The notes under the pieces are model-generated. The model had not been told where the DNA came from, made no database searches, and saw only the letters and a program-made list of their open reading frames with translations. Both the position numbers and the translations under genes were made by a program. A DNA stretch of 64,000 bases, taken from the NCBI GenBank assembly GCA_902778925.1, contig CACYZN010000002.1, forward strand, positions 1 to 64,000, written 5' to 3'. The stretch is from an uncultured Bacteroidota bacterium. GTDB taxonomy: Bacteria; Bacteroidota; Bacteroidia; Bacteroidales; P3. Positions 18,067 to 27,962 of this stretch are shown here, piece by piece. Positions within the stretch are counted from its first letter, which is position 1. The number at the start of each line of letters is the position of its first letter.

Positions 18067-18957
18067 TCAGTCGGCCAGGCCGCGCTGTTCGAGGGCTTCG
18101 TACATCAGCACGCCGGCGGCCACCGACACGTTGAGCGAGGCCACCTCGCCCACCATGGGCAGCTTGGCGCGCAGGTCGCTCAGCCGCAGCAGGTCGGGCG
18201 CTATGCCGGTCTCCTCGTTGCCCATGATGAGGAGGGTGGGCCTGCGGAAGTCGACACTGCGGTAGTGCACGGCCCCCTTCTCGGTGGCGGCAACCACCTG
18301 GTAGCCGTACTGCTTGGCCAGGTTGACGACGGTCTTCAGGTTCTGCTCGCGGCACACGGGCAACCGCAGCAGGGCGCCGCTGCTGGTCTTTATGGCGTCG
18401 TCGTTCAGGGCTGCCGAGCCGTGGTCGGGCACCACGAGGGCGGTGGCGCCGGTGCATTCGGCCGTGCGCGCTATGGCGCCCATGTTGCGCACGTCGGTGA
18501 TGTGGTCGAGCAGCAGTATCAGGCTGGCGGCTTCAGGGGTTTCCCGGCCGGCGGCGGCTTCCAGTATGTCTACAAAGTTGCGGTACTGCACCGCCGCGAT
18601 GGTGGCCACCACGCCCTGGTGGTTGCCGGCGGTGAGCTTGTTGAGCTTCTCGACCGGCACGTACTGCGCCGGGATGCCCTTCTCCTTCAGGCGGCTGCGC
18701 AGTTCGCCCATCAGCGACGAGTTGAGGCCGTTCTGCAGCAGCACGCGCTCTATCTGCACGCCGCTGGCCAGGGCCTCGAGCACCGGCCGCAATCCGTACA
18801 CGGTCTGCTCCCGCTCACGTGGCTTCCGGCTCTCGTCGTCTCTTTGTCTTCTCGGCTCTTCCACTCGCGGCCTTTTCGACTCTTCTGTCCGCCGACTCCT
18901 TAACTCTTCGCTTCTCGGTCTCTTCGACTCGTCGACTCTATTCGGTGTTCTTTCCAT
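18067..18957 (-). CDS. rlmB: 23S rRNA 2'-O-ribose methyltransferase, RlmB/TrmH (SpoU) family
   Basis: 296 residues. SPOUT-class methyltransferase expected to methylate G2251 of 23S rRNA with SAM. Motifs: substrate-binding [13 protein letters not shown] at about residue 50, motif 1 [17 protein letters not shown], motif 2 IMGNEETGI, motif 3 [17 protein letters not shown]. The first 50 residues are an unusual charged extension of Arg, Glu, Ser and Pro, encoded by a short-repeat-like stretch of CGACTC/TCCACTC words. The start at 18957 overlaps the upstream ATPase gene by 20 bases in another frame; no later ATG precedes the conserved domain, so this start is kept. Choice of RlmB over other TrmH-type enzymes is by general similarity. 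Confidence 0.85.
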   Translation of the reverse strand: MERTPNRVDESKRPRSEELRSRRTEESKRPRVEEPRRQRDDESRKPREREQTVYGLRPVLEALASGVQIERVLLQNGLNSSLMGELRSRLKEKGIPAQYVPVEKLNKLTAGNHQGVVATIAAVQYRNFVDILEAAAGRETPEAASLILLLDHITDVRNMGAIARTAECTGATALVVPDHGSAALNDDAIKTSSGALLRLPVCREQNLKTVVNLAKQYGYQVVAATEKGAVHYRSVDFRRPTLLIMGNEETGIAPDLLRLSDLRAKLPMVGEVASLNVSVAAGVLMYEALEQRGLAD

Positions 18958-19591
18958 CTTTGATAGTGATTTTTCGGTCGGCCATGTTGGCCAGTTCCTC
19001 GTTGTGGGTTACAATGACGAATGTCTGCCCCAGCTCGTCGCGCAGCTGGAAGAAGAGCCTGTGCAGCTCGCTTGCGTGCTGCGAGTCGAGGTTGCCGCTG
19101 GGCTCGTCGGCCAGCACCACCATGGGGTCGTTCATCAGTGCGCGGGCCACGCTGACGCGCTGGGCCTCGCCGCCGCTGAGGGCCGCGGGCTTGTGGGCGG
19201 CGCGGTCGGCCAGGTGCAGCCGGTCGAGCAGTCGCAGTGCCCGTTCGCGGGCCTGTACATTGTCGTCGCCTCGTATCAGGGCCGGTATCATCACGTTCTC
19301 CAAGGCGGTGAACTCGGGCAGCAGGTGGTGGGCCTGGAAGACGAAGCCTATCTGCCGGTTGCGGAAGGCCGCCAGGTCGCGCTCCTTGAGCTTGGTGACG
19401 TCCACGTCGCCGTACACGATGCTACCGCTGTCGGGACGGTCCAGGGTGCCCAGTATCTGCAGCAGGGTGGTCTTGCCGGCACCGCTGGCGCCCACAATCG
19501 ACACCACCTCGCCGGGCTTTATCTCGAGCGAGATGTCGCGCAGCACGTGCAGAGAGCCATAACTCTTGTTGATGTTGGTTGCTGTAATCAT
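18938..19591 (-). CDS. ABC transporter ATPase, LolD/MacB-like
   Basis: 217 residues from [12 protein letters not shown]; an upstream in-frame ATG at 19651 would run into the hutI coding end and is rejected. Walker A is [10 protein letters not shown]-loop [18 protein letters not shown], signature [15 protein letters not shown], Walker [14 protein letters not shown]-loop VTHN. These are typical of the LolD/MacB family, which powers extraction of lipoproteins or other envelope substrates. No permease partner lies in the window, so the substrate is unknown. Its stop lies inside the rlmB start region (20-base overlap). Confidence 0.85.
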   Translation of the reverse strand: MITATNINKSYGSLHVLRDISLEIKPGEVVSIVGASGAGKTTLLQILGTLDRPDSGSIVYGDVDVTKLKERDLAAFRNRQIGFVFQAHHLLPEFTALENVMIPALIRGDDNVQARERALRLLDRLHLADRAAHKPAALSGGEAQRVSVARALMNDPMVVLADEPSGNLDSQHASELHRLFFQLRDELGQTFVIVTHNEELANMADRKITIKDGKNTE

Positions 19592-19637
19592 CGCATGCTT
19601 GTTTGCTTCGTAGCGTGGGCTGTCGCCCTCGGTTGCC

Positions 19638-20888
19638 TCAAACCTCGACACCGTTCAGGAACACGCGCTCCACCTTGTTCTCGCCATAGGCGTAGGGCAT
19701 GTACTCGTAGCTCGGGATGGGCTTGGTGATGTAGAAGTTGGCCTTCTTGCCCACGGCTATGGTGCCCAGCTCGCGGCTCACACCCATGGCGTAGGCGGTG
19801 TTGAGGGTGGTGGCATTCAGAGCCTCCTCGGGGGTGAGGCGGTAGCGGATGCAGGCCATCGAGAGGATGAGCTGCATGTTGTACGACGGCGAGGTGCCGG
19901 GGTTGTAGTCCGACGCCATGGCCACCGGCAGCCCTGCGTCGACCATCTTGCGGGCCGGCGAAAGCGGCAGGTTGAGGAAAAAGGCACAGCCGGGCAGCAC
20001 GGTAGGCATCGTCTCGCTACCTTTCAGGCACTCGATTTCGGCGTCACCCATCTGCTCCAGGTGGTCGACGGAGATGGCATTGTATTTCACGCCCACCTGC
20101 ACACCGCCCGAGACGGCCATCTCGTTGGCGTGTATCTTGGGCCGCATGCCATACTTGATGCCGGCCTCGAGGATGCGTGCCGTGTCCTCGACGGTGAAGA
20201 AGCCCTGGTCGCAGAAGACGTCGATGTAGTCGGCCAGGCCCTCGGCCGCCACCAACGGTATCATCTCGTCGATAACCAGGTCTACGTAGTCCTCCTGGTG
20301 ACCACGGTACTCCATTGGTATGCCGTGGGCGCCGAGGAAGTTGGACTTGATGGTCATGGGCGAGTTCTCCTTGAGGCGGCGTATCACGCGCAGCAGCTTC
20401 AGCTCGCTCTCGGTGGTCAAGCCGTAGCCGCTCTTTATCTCAATGGCACCGGTGCCCATGCGCATCGCCTCTTGCAGGCGTCGCTGGGCCATGTCGTACA
20501 GCTCGTCTTCCGAGGCGGCGGCGGTGGCCTTGGCCGAGTTGAGGATGCCGCCGCCCCGCTTGGCTATCTCCTCGTACGAGAGGCCGCGGATCTTGTCGAC
20601 GAACTCATGCTCGCGCGAGTTGGCATAGACGAGGTGGGTGTGCGAGTCGCAGAAGGTAGGGAAGACCAACCTTCCGGTAGCGTCGACCTCTCTATCCACT
20701 CGCCGCTCTCCACTCGCCGCCTTCCACTCGTCCATCGGCCCGAAAGCCTTGATTTTGCCGTCCTCGACCATGAGGTAGGCATCCTTTACGGTTTCCACCC
20801 GCGCCATCTCTTTACCCATGGCGCGAAGCTTGGGCTGGCCGGTCTCCACCTGCACCAGTTCCTTGATATTAGTGATTACTGTTAGCAT
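19638..20888 (-). CDS. hutI: Imidazolonepropionase
   Basis: 416 residues. It hydrolyses 4-imidazolone-5-propanoate to N-formimino-L-glutamate in histidine breakdown. Amidohydrolase-type metal-binding motif TFCDSHTHL at about residue 80, then [21 protein letters not shown] text ([13 protein letters not shown]), [10 protein letters not shown], and [15 protein letters not shown] near the C-terminus, all characteristic of HutI. Other hut genes are not in the window. A loop before the metal motif ([15 protein letters not shown]) is encoded by in-frame heptamers (20695-20729), which may be an inserted repeat. It is first in a unit with the LolD-like ATPase and rlmB and has its own strong promoter. 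Confidence 0.95.
   Translation of the reverse strand: MLTVITNIKELVQVETGQPKLRAMGKEMARVETVKDAYLMVEDGKIKAFGPMDEWKAASGERRVDREVDATGRLVFPTFCDSHTHLVYANSREHEFVDKIRGLSYEEIAKRGGGILNSAKATAAASEDELYDMAQRRLQEAMRMGTGAIEIKSGYGLTTESELKLLRVIRRLKENSPMTIKSNFLGAHGIPMEYRGHQEDYVDLVIDEMIPLVAAEGLADYIDVFCDQGFFTVEDTARILEAGIKYGMRPKIHANEMAVSGGVQVGVKYNAISVDHLEQMGDAEIECLKGSETMPTVLPGCAFFLNLPLSPARKMVDAGLPVAMASDYNPGTSPSYNMQLILSMACIRYRLTPEEALNATTLNTAYAMGVSRELGTIAVGKKANFYITKPIPSYEYMPYAYGENKVERVFLNGVEV
20695..20729. repeat. Heptamer repeat inside hutI
   Basis: TCCACTC occurs at 20695, 20709 and 20723, alternating with GCCGCTC/GCCGCCT heptamers, so five units keep a 7-base register inside coding sequence. TCCACTC is a rotation of the CTCTCCA unit of the intergenic array at 55308-55479. 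Confidence 0.75.
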
Positions 20889-20912
20889 AATTTGCAGTCG
20901 TTAAACCGGCGG

Positions 20913-20943
20913 CAAAAATACGACAATTATTCCACATGGCAAA
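20913..20943 (-). promoter_or_regulatory. hutI promoter
   Basis: On the minus strand TTTG (20943-20940), a 19-base spacer and TATTTTTG (20920-20913), the full Bacteroidota consensus, 24 bases upstream of the hutI ATG. Confidence 0.8.
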
Positions 20944-20963
20944 ATAATAATAATGCCGCCGAC

Positions 20964-20988
20964 AAAAAAAGGGGGACCCGGTCCCCCT
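20964..20988 (-). terminator. Rho-independent terminator after the 21012-21563 gene
   Basis: The stem GGGGGACC/GGTCCCCC (20971-20988) is followed on the minus strand by seven T. It ends the ruvB / secreted-protein unit just before the hutI promoter. Confidence 0.85.
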
Positions 20989-21011
20989 CGATATGCGTGC
21001 GGATGCGTTGC

Positions 21012-21563
21012 CTATTTGTCGGGATGCAGTTTACTGTCGAGGCTGAGGCTCCAGCGCAGCTGCTTGACGGCGCCCTTGTTGAGGTAGACCACGCCCACCT
21101 TGTCGTCGCCGCTGGGGAAGTAGAACCACAGGCGTTTGCCGCCCAACCATTTCTTGTGCACCTCGCAGGTGATGTCGATTTCCTGGCCCAGTTTGTTGCC
21201 GCCGGTGCACATGCGGGCCGGCAGTTCGAGGACGGTGCCTACCTCGCGGTTGTAGAGGGCGAGGATGGTGTCGAGCGAGGCGAAGGCTTCGTCGCGGGTG
21301 GCGCCCATGCAGAGGCAGGTCTCGTCGTAGGTGCTGTAGGTGAAGGAGCCGAGGATGCTGCCGATGGAGAAATGCTCGTCGACGTGACCCAGGCTGAGGT
21401 AGTAGCCGAAGGTGCCGTCGTCGTCGGTATAGGTGAAGAGGCTGTAGACCTCGTCGTTGACTGACACTTCGGCAACCTCGTAGCGCTCTCCTGCGCGTTG
21501 GTTCTGGGCCATGGCCGCAACCGAGAGGAGTGCGAAGGCGACGAGGATAAGGATTCGTTTCAT
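21012..21563 (-). CDS. Small secreted protein, function unknown
   Basis: 183 residues with a clear signal peptide (MKRILILVAFALLSVAAMAQ), so exported to the periplasm or beyond. I recognise no family. The mature part is about 160 residues with two cysteines near ETCLCMG, one in ARMCTGG and one in ITCEVH, and a C-terminal half rich in aromatic and basic residues (KKWLGGKRLWFYF). It lies 53 bases downstream of ruvB without a visible promoter of its own and is followed by a strong terminator, so it is probably co-transcribed with ruvB. Confidence 0.7.
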   Translation of the reverse strand: MKRILILVAFALLSVAAMAQNQRAGERYEVAEVSVNDEVYSLFTYTDDDGTFGYYLSLGHVDEHFSIGSILGSFTYSTYDETCLCMGATRDEAFASLDTILALYNREVGTVLELPARMCTGGNKLGQEIDITCEVHKKWLGGKRLWFYFPSGDDKVGVVYLNKGAVKQLRWSLSLDSKLHPDK

Positions 21564-21616
21564 GGTATTGCTGTTTTTTGTTTAATATCGATGTGTGTCG
21601 GCAGCGACGGGCGGGC

Positions 21617-22639
21617 CTAGAAGAGTTCCTGCTGGTTGCCGTTCTGCCTGAGTTTGCCCAGATGCTGGTAGGCCAGCGCCGTGGCTTCGCGGCCGCGGGG
21701 GGTGCGCATCAGGTAGCCTTCCTGTATGAGGTATGGCTCATAGACCTCCTCGACGGTGCCGGCGTCCTCGCCCACGGCGGTGGCTATGGTGCCCACGCCG
21801 ACGGGGCCGCCCTTGAACTTGTCGATGATGGTGGTGAGTATGCGGATGTCCATGTCATCAAGGCCGTTGCGGTCCACATTTAGGGCCTGCAGTGCGTAGC
21901 GTGCTATGTCGAGGGTGATGGTGCCGTCGCCTTTGACCTGTGCAAAGTCGCGCACGCGGCGCAGCAGGCGGTTGGCGATGCGGGGGGTGCCGCGCGAGCG
22001 GCGCGCTATCTCGATGGCGCTCTCGCTGGTAATCTTCACCTGCAGCAGGCCGGCCGAGCGGTTGACGATGTGCGTCAGGGTCTCGGCGTCGTAGTATTCC
22101 AAGCGGCTGTTGATGCCGAAGCGGGCGCGCAGCGGGGCGGTGAGCATGCCGCTGCGGGTGGTGGCGCCTATGAGGGTGAAGGGCTTGAGGCTGAGCTGCA
22201 CCGAACGGGCCGCCGGGCCGCTCTCAATCATGATGTCTATGCGGAAATCCTCCATGGCCGAGTAGAGGTACTCCTCGACCACAGGCGAGAGGCGGTGTAT
22301 CTCGTCGATGAAGAGCACGTCGTTGGGCTGGAGCGAGGTGAGCAGGCCCGCCAGGTCGCCCGGCTTGTCGAGCACCGGGCCGCTGGTGGTCTTGATGCCC
22401 ACGCCCAACTCGTTGGCGATGATGTTGCTGAGGGTGGTCTTGCCCAAGCCCGGGGGGCCGTAGAGCAGCACATGGTCGAGCGGCTCGCCGCGCTCCTTGG
22501 CGGCGCGGACAAAGACCTTCAGGTTCTCGACCACCTGCCGCTGGCCGGCAAAACTGTCGAAGCCCGACGGGCGCAAGGCGCGCTCGAGCTCCCGCTCTTT
22601 GGCCGATATATTGTTGACTTCCAGGTTGTCGTTTCTCAC
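21617..22639 (-). CDS. ruvB: Holliday junction branch migration ATPase RuvB
   Basis: 340 residues from a GTG at 22639. The only upstream ATG (22696) lies before the -7 promoter box and cannot be used. With this start, Walker A GPPGLGKT is at residues 61-68, Walker B is VLFIDEIH, sensor motif GATTRSGML, arginine-finger region [17 protein letters not shown], and the wHTH C-terminus has [17 protein letters not shown]. It drives branch migration of Holliday junctions with RuvA. ruvA and ruvC are not in the window. A small secreted protein follows. Confidence 0.93.
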   Translation of the reverse strand: MRNDNLEVNNISAKERELERALRPSGFDSFAGQRQVVENLKVFVRAAKERGEPLDHVLLYGPPGLGKTTLSNIIANELGVGIKTTSGPVLDKPGDLAGLLTSLQPNDVLFIDEIHRLSPVVEEYLYSAMEDFRIDIMIESGPAARSVQLSLKPFTLIGATTRSGMLTAPLRARFGINSRLEYYDAETLTHIVNRSAGLLQVKITSESAIEIARRSRGTPRIANRLLRRVRDFAQVKGDGTITLDIARYALQALNVDRNGLDDMDIRILTTIIDKFKGGPVGVGTIATAVGEDAGTVEEVYEPYLIQEGYLMRTPRGREATALAYQHLGKLRQNGNQQELF

Positions 22640-22685
22640 TGTGGTATTCTGTTTTACAGGTGCTCTACACCTTCCGATTGTGCCG

Positions 22686-22716
22686 CAAAAGTACACTTTT
22701 TTTCCGACACGGCAAG
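22686..22716 (-). promoter_or_regulatory. ruvB promoter
   Basis: TACTTTTG at 22693-22686 (minus strand), preceded by GGAAAAAAAGTG and a CTTG near -33. It leaves a leader of about 40 bases before the GTG start, which supports that start. Confidence 0.7.
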
Positions 22717-22760
22717 AAAAAAATTGTCCTCCCCACCCCTTCCCCTCCCCTTCCGGTCCG

Positions 22761-22859
22761 GTAGTTCTTATATCGTTCTTATGTATTTCTTATGTTGTAT
22801 TTATGTTTAAAACATAAGAAATACATAAGAAATACATAAGAAGTACATAAGAACTACCG
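22761..22859. repeat. 11-bp-register palindromic array (TTCTTATGTA type), nine units
   Basis: Exactly nine 11-base blocks (99 bases). Four left-arm blocks run from GTAGTTCTTAT to GTTGTATTTAT, then the centre GTTTAAAACAT, then AAGAAATACAT twice, AAGAAGTACAT and AAGAACTACCG. The arms are inverted complements. It lies between the divergent ruvB and universal stress protein genes, 45 bases upstream of the ruvB promoter. Sister copies are at 47244-47320 and 55495-55593. Confidence 0.9.
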
Positions 22860-22996
22860 GAGAGAGCTGGTTTCCAATGGGTTGCAAAAGGGGCAAAAAG
22901 CTGGCGGAAAGCTAAAATCAACAGGTCAAAAGTTAAAGAGCGTTAAAGGCGCAGGATCGGGGGCGGAAGGCGGGGGTGCCGTATTTTCGGTGTTTT

Positions 22997-23012
22997 TTGC
23001 ATCAGTATGCAA
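22997..23012. promoter_or_regulatory. Short dyad upstream of the universal stress protein gene
   Basis: TTGCAT-CAGT-ATGCAA is a perfect 6-bp inverted repeat about 60 bases before the ATG at 23075. No clear TAnnTTTG box is seen in the 22860-23074 stretch, so the promoter here may be of another class. An operator role is inference. Confidence 0.35.
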
Positions 23013-23074
23013 TAATATATCAAAACCGCCGTTAGCAAGGAGACAAAAGTGAACTTAAAAGTAAACCAAAGAAG

Positions 23075-23914
23075 ATGAAATCGATAGTAGTAGGTACCGA
23101 CTTTTCCGAGGGCTCGTATGTGGCTCTCGAACTGGCTGTCGATGTGGCCAACCGCATTGGCTGCGGCATCGTGCTGGTATGGGTGAAGCGCGAGAAGATG
23201 CTCTTCACCGGCGAACAGCTGGACATGATGACCAACCTGGCCACCGACAAACTAAAGGCGCTGTGCGAGAAGCACCAGCCGCATATGCTACACGGAACTA
23301 TAGAAAGCCGCATTGTGAACGGCAAGGTATCGTCGGCTGTGGCCGAAGTGGCCCGCACCGAACTGTCGCCGATGATAATCATAGGCACCAACGGCGCCTC
23401 GGGCTTCGAGCGCTACGTCATTGGCAGCCAGGCCTCGCGCATAGTGCAGGACTCGCCGTGCCCGGTGCTCACCATGCGCCAGGGCTACGACTTCCACAAA
23501 CGGCTGGAACGCATCGTGGTGCCCATCCGCGTCAACCCCACCTCGCGCGAGAAAGTGCCCCCCGCCGCCACCATGGCGCGCATATTCGGCGCCGACGTGC
23601 ACATACTGGGCCTGCTCGACATGAAGGAGGAGGAGTCGGCACTGCGCACCTACGTGCAGCAAAGCATCGACTACCTGGAGCGCAACGGCATCAACTACAA
23701 GTTCGACATCCGCTCCTACTCCAACTACAGCGACACCGTGCTCGAATACGCCGACAGCATCAAGGCCGACCTGGTGATTATCAACACCGAGCAGGACCGC
23801 TTCATCTCGCAGTTCTTCCTCGGCACCAACGCCCAGCAGATAGTGCACCGCTCGCAGATACCCGTGCTCTGCATCCATCCGGCCGACTACATCAGTGTGG
23901 CCGCCAAAGTCTGA
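23075..23914 (+). CDS. Universal stress protein, tandem UspA domains
   Basis: 279 residues, two UspA domains. The first (about 1-140) opens MKSIVVGTDFSEGS and carries the ATP-binding signature G-x2-G-x9-G-S as GTNGASGFERYVIGS. The second (about 145-279) opens RIVVPIRVNP and has a degenerate version near FFLGTNAQQIVHRS, so it probably does not bind ATP the same way. Cytoplasmic stress-response role by family; the specific trigger is unknown. It lies 26 bases upstream of the flavoprotein gene, so the two are probably one transcript. Confidence 0.88.
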   Translation: MKSIVVGTDFSEGSYVALELAVDVANRIGCGIVLVWVKREKMLFTGEQLDMMTNLATDKLKALCEKHQPHMLHGTIESRIVNGKVSSAVAEVARTELSPMIIIGTNGASGFERYVIGSQASRIVQDSPCPVLTMRQGYDFHKRLERIVVPIRVNPTSREKVPPAATMARIFGADVHILGLLDMKEEESALRTYVQQSIDYLERNGINYKFDIRSYSNYSDTVLEYADSIKADLVIINTEQDRFISQFFLGTNAQQIVHRSQIPVLCIHPADYISVAAKV

Positions 23915-23940
23915 ACGCACCCCACCAAAAGCAAAGGCCC

Positions 23941-25218
23941 ATGGCAACAGAATACGACGTGGTGGTAGTGGGAGCCGGCGCCGCCGGCCTCATGGCAGCC
24001 TGCACAGCCGCCGAACGCGGCCGCAGCGTGCTCCTGCTCGAGAAGATGGACCAGCCCGGCCGCAAACTGCGCATCACAGGCAAAGGCCGCTGCAACCTCA
24101 CCAACACCAACCCCCTGCGCGACACCCTGCCCCACATAGGCTCCGACGCACGTTTCCTGCGCAACGCCTACGGACGCTTCTTCAACCGCGAGCTGATGCA
24201 GTGGTTCGAAGACCGCGGTGTGGAGCTCACCGTCGAGCGGGGCAACCGCGTCTACCCCGCCAGTGGCAAGGCACTCGACATATTCCTCGCCCTCGTCGGC
24301 GAGCTGGAGCGCGACCCCAAGGTCACCATCCGCAAAAACACCATCGTCAAAAGCATCGAGGTCTTCAAAGACCCCAACGGCACCGCCCCTGCCAAGGCCC
24401 AGGCCACAGCCGTGGTGCTGCAGAGCGGCGAGCGCATAGCCTGCCGCCACATTGTGCTCGCCACCGGCGGCCTCTCCTACCCCACCACCGGCTCGACCGG
24501 CGCGGGACTGCGCATAGCGGCCGAAGTGGGCCACACCGTGGTGGAGCCGGTGCCGTCGCTCGTGCCGCTGCAATGCGCCGAGCGGGTGCCTGCCGACCTC
24601 GTGGGCTTCCTGCTCAAGAACGTGCAGCTGTCGCTGCTCGACCCCGACTCGGGCGCCACACTGTTCCGCTCGGGCGTGGGCGAGATGACCTTCGTGGCCG
24701 ACGGGCTGGCCGGCCCCCTCGCCCTCAGCGCCAGCCGCATCGCCACACGCCTGCTGCACCAGGGCCGTCAGCTGCAGGCACGCCTCGACCTCAAGCCCGG
24801 CCTCACCCCCGAACAGCTCGACCGCCGACTGCTGACCGACATCGACCAGAACGGCACACGGGTCTTCAACGACGCGCTGCGCCTGTGGCTGCCCGCCGAG
24901 CTCATCGCGCTGGCGCTGCCGCAGCTGCACATAGAATACTACAAGCGCCTGCACCAGCTCAGCGGCGACGAGCGCCGTCGCCTCGGGCGCTGGCTCAAGG
25001 CGGTGCCCTTCACCCTCGTAGGCACGCACGACTACACCGAGGCCATCGTCACGCAAGGCGGCGTGGCGCTGGCGGAGGTGAATCCCAAGACGATGGAAAG
25101 CCGCCTCGTCGACGGCTTGTACATTGTGGGCGAACTGCTCGACCTCGACGCCGACACGGGCGGCTACAACCTGCAGATTGCCTTCAGCACCGGACATGCA
25201 GCTGGAGAGGCCGTGTAG
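23941..25218 (+). CDS. HI0933-family flavoprotein (BaiN/RdsA-like oxidoreductase)
   Basis: 425 residues from MATEYDVVVVGAGAAGLM. An N-terminal Rossmann dinucleotide-binding motif GAGAAGLMAA binds FAD. The family-typical GRKLRITGKGRCNLTN follows at about residue 38, then the second FAD-contact region VLATGGLSYPTTGSTG, and the C-terminal GGVALAEVNPKTMESR and VGELLDLDADTGGYNLQ. Members are predicted NAD(P)H-dependent or aminoacetone-oxidase-like flavoproteins with largely unknown substrates; bile-acid and other reductase activities have been described in relatives. It is convergent with the ABC-F gene, one base separating the stops. Confidence 0.88.
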   Translation: MATEYDVVVVGAGAAGLMAACTAAERGRSVLLLEKMDQPGRKLRITGKGRCNLTNTNPLRDTLPHIGSDARFLRNAYGRFFNRELMQWFEDRGVELTVERGNRVYPASGKALDIFLALVGELERDPKVTIRKNTIVKSIEVFKDPNGTAPAKAQATAVVLQSGERIACRHIVLATGGLSYPTTGSTGAGLRIAAEVGHTVVEPVPSLVPLQCAERVPADLVGFLLKNVQLSLLDPDSGATLFRSGVGEMTFVADGLAGPLALSASRIATRLLHQGRQLQARLDLKPGLTPEQLDRRLLTDIDQNGTRVFNDALRLWLPAELIALALPQLHIEYYKRLHQLSGDERRRLGRWLKAVPFTLVGTHDYTEAIVTQGGVALAEVNPKTMESRLVDGLYIVGELLDLDADTGGYNLQIAFSTGHAAGEAV

Positions 25219-25219
25219 G

Positions 25220-27124
<1,905 letters not shown>

Positions 27125-27127
27125 GGA

Positions 27128-27817
27128 TTAGTGCAGCGAGAAGTTGACGGGGAGGTTGTACTGCACGCGCACTGCCTTGCCGCGCTGCTTGCCCGGGGTC
27201 CACTTGGGCATGCTCTTTACCACGCGCACGGCTTCCTGGCCACAGCCACCGCCGATGTCGCGGAGCACACGGACACCCGTCACCGAACCGTCGCGCTCGA
27301 CGACGAAGGTCACGAACACACGGCCTGTGATGTTGTTCTCGCGGGCCAGCTGCGGGTACTTGATGTTCTGGGCAAGGTACTTGTACATAGCCTCGACGCC
27401 ACCGGGGAATTCAGGGTCGTTCTCCACGACCTGGAAGATGACCTGCTCGTCCACTTCCTCTTCTTCCTCGATCTTCACCGGGATAATCTCCATGTTGGTA
27501 GCTTCTTCCTGACGCTGGAACGAGCTCATATCGACCTCGTTCTCCGACTCGGCGTCGTCTTCGATAACGTTAAGCTCTGTAGTAACCTCGGGCTGTTCGG
27601 GTGGTGGTGGCGGGGGCAGTTCTTCCTGTTGAGTCTGGATAATGACGTCCTCCACCTCATCGATAGCGGTGCGCTGCACCACTTCTACCTGCTCCTGGTC
27701 GTAGCTTTTGACGTTGAAGGCCACGAGAGCGGCCACCAAAATCACCACCAGACCTATCTCCAGATAGAGTCCCCGACGGTTTTCGAGGTCAGCCTTGGGA
27801 TTTTTCTTCAGTTCCAT
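27128..27817 (-). CDS. tonB: Energy transducer TonB
   Basis: 229 residues. One N-terminal membrane segment (about 20-37, LEIGLVVILVAALVAFNV), then a periplasmic Pro/Glu-rich spacer with six consecutive prolines, acidic stretches, and a C-terminal TonB fold (about 145-229) with YPQLARENNITGRVFV, DGSVTGVRVLRDIGG and MPKWTPGKQRGKAV. It transmits proton-motive energy to outer-membrane receptors. No ExbB/ExbD or receptor lies in the window. It is upstream of the ABC-F gene with a 3-base gap and shares its promoter. Confidence 0.93.
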   Translation of the reverse strand: MELKKNPKADLENRRGLYLEIGLVVILVAALVAFNVKSYDQEQVEVVQRTAIDEVEDVIIQTQQEELPPPPPPEQPEVTTELNVIEDDAESENEVDMSSFQRQEEATNMEIIPVKIEEEEEVDEQVIFQVVENDPEFPGGVEAMYKYLAQNIKYPQLARENNITGRVFVTFVVERDGSVTGVRVLRDIGGGCGQEAVRVVKSMPKWTPGKQRGKAVRVQYNLPVNFSLH

Positions 27818-27868
27818 ATCTTTGTCTTTTAATTTATTACTACGAAATGAGCCTTTTATTTCTCAGCG

Positions 27869-27900
27869 CTAAAATACGAAATAAATCGGAATTACCAACA
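27869..27900 (-). promoter_or_regulatory. tonB promoter (candidate)
   Basis: TATTTTAG (27876-27869, minus strand) with TTGTTGG near -33, about 50 bases upstream of the tonB ATG. One mismatch to the TAnnTTTG box. Confidence 0.45.
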
Positions 27901-27962
27901 AAAAAGTGTTAATTTTTTCTTTTTTATGAACAGAAGCGCCCTGGACCGAGGGGCGGCGAGCC

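Noticed and set aside
22761..22859. Palindromic 11-bp arrays as rho-independent terminators
   Set aside because: Several sit between divergent genes where no transcript ends, and they lack a GC-rich stem with T run; true terminators elsewhere in the window look different.
23179..23940. N-terminal extension of the flavoprotein over the stress-protein gene
   Set aside because: The FAD motif begins directly at ATG 23941 and the extension is an out-of-frame shadow of the stress-protein gene.
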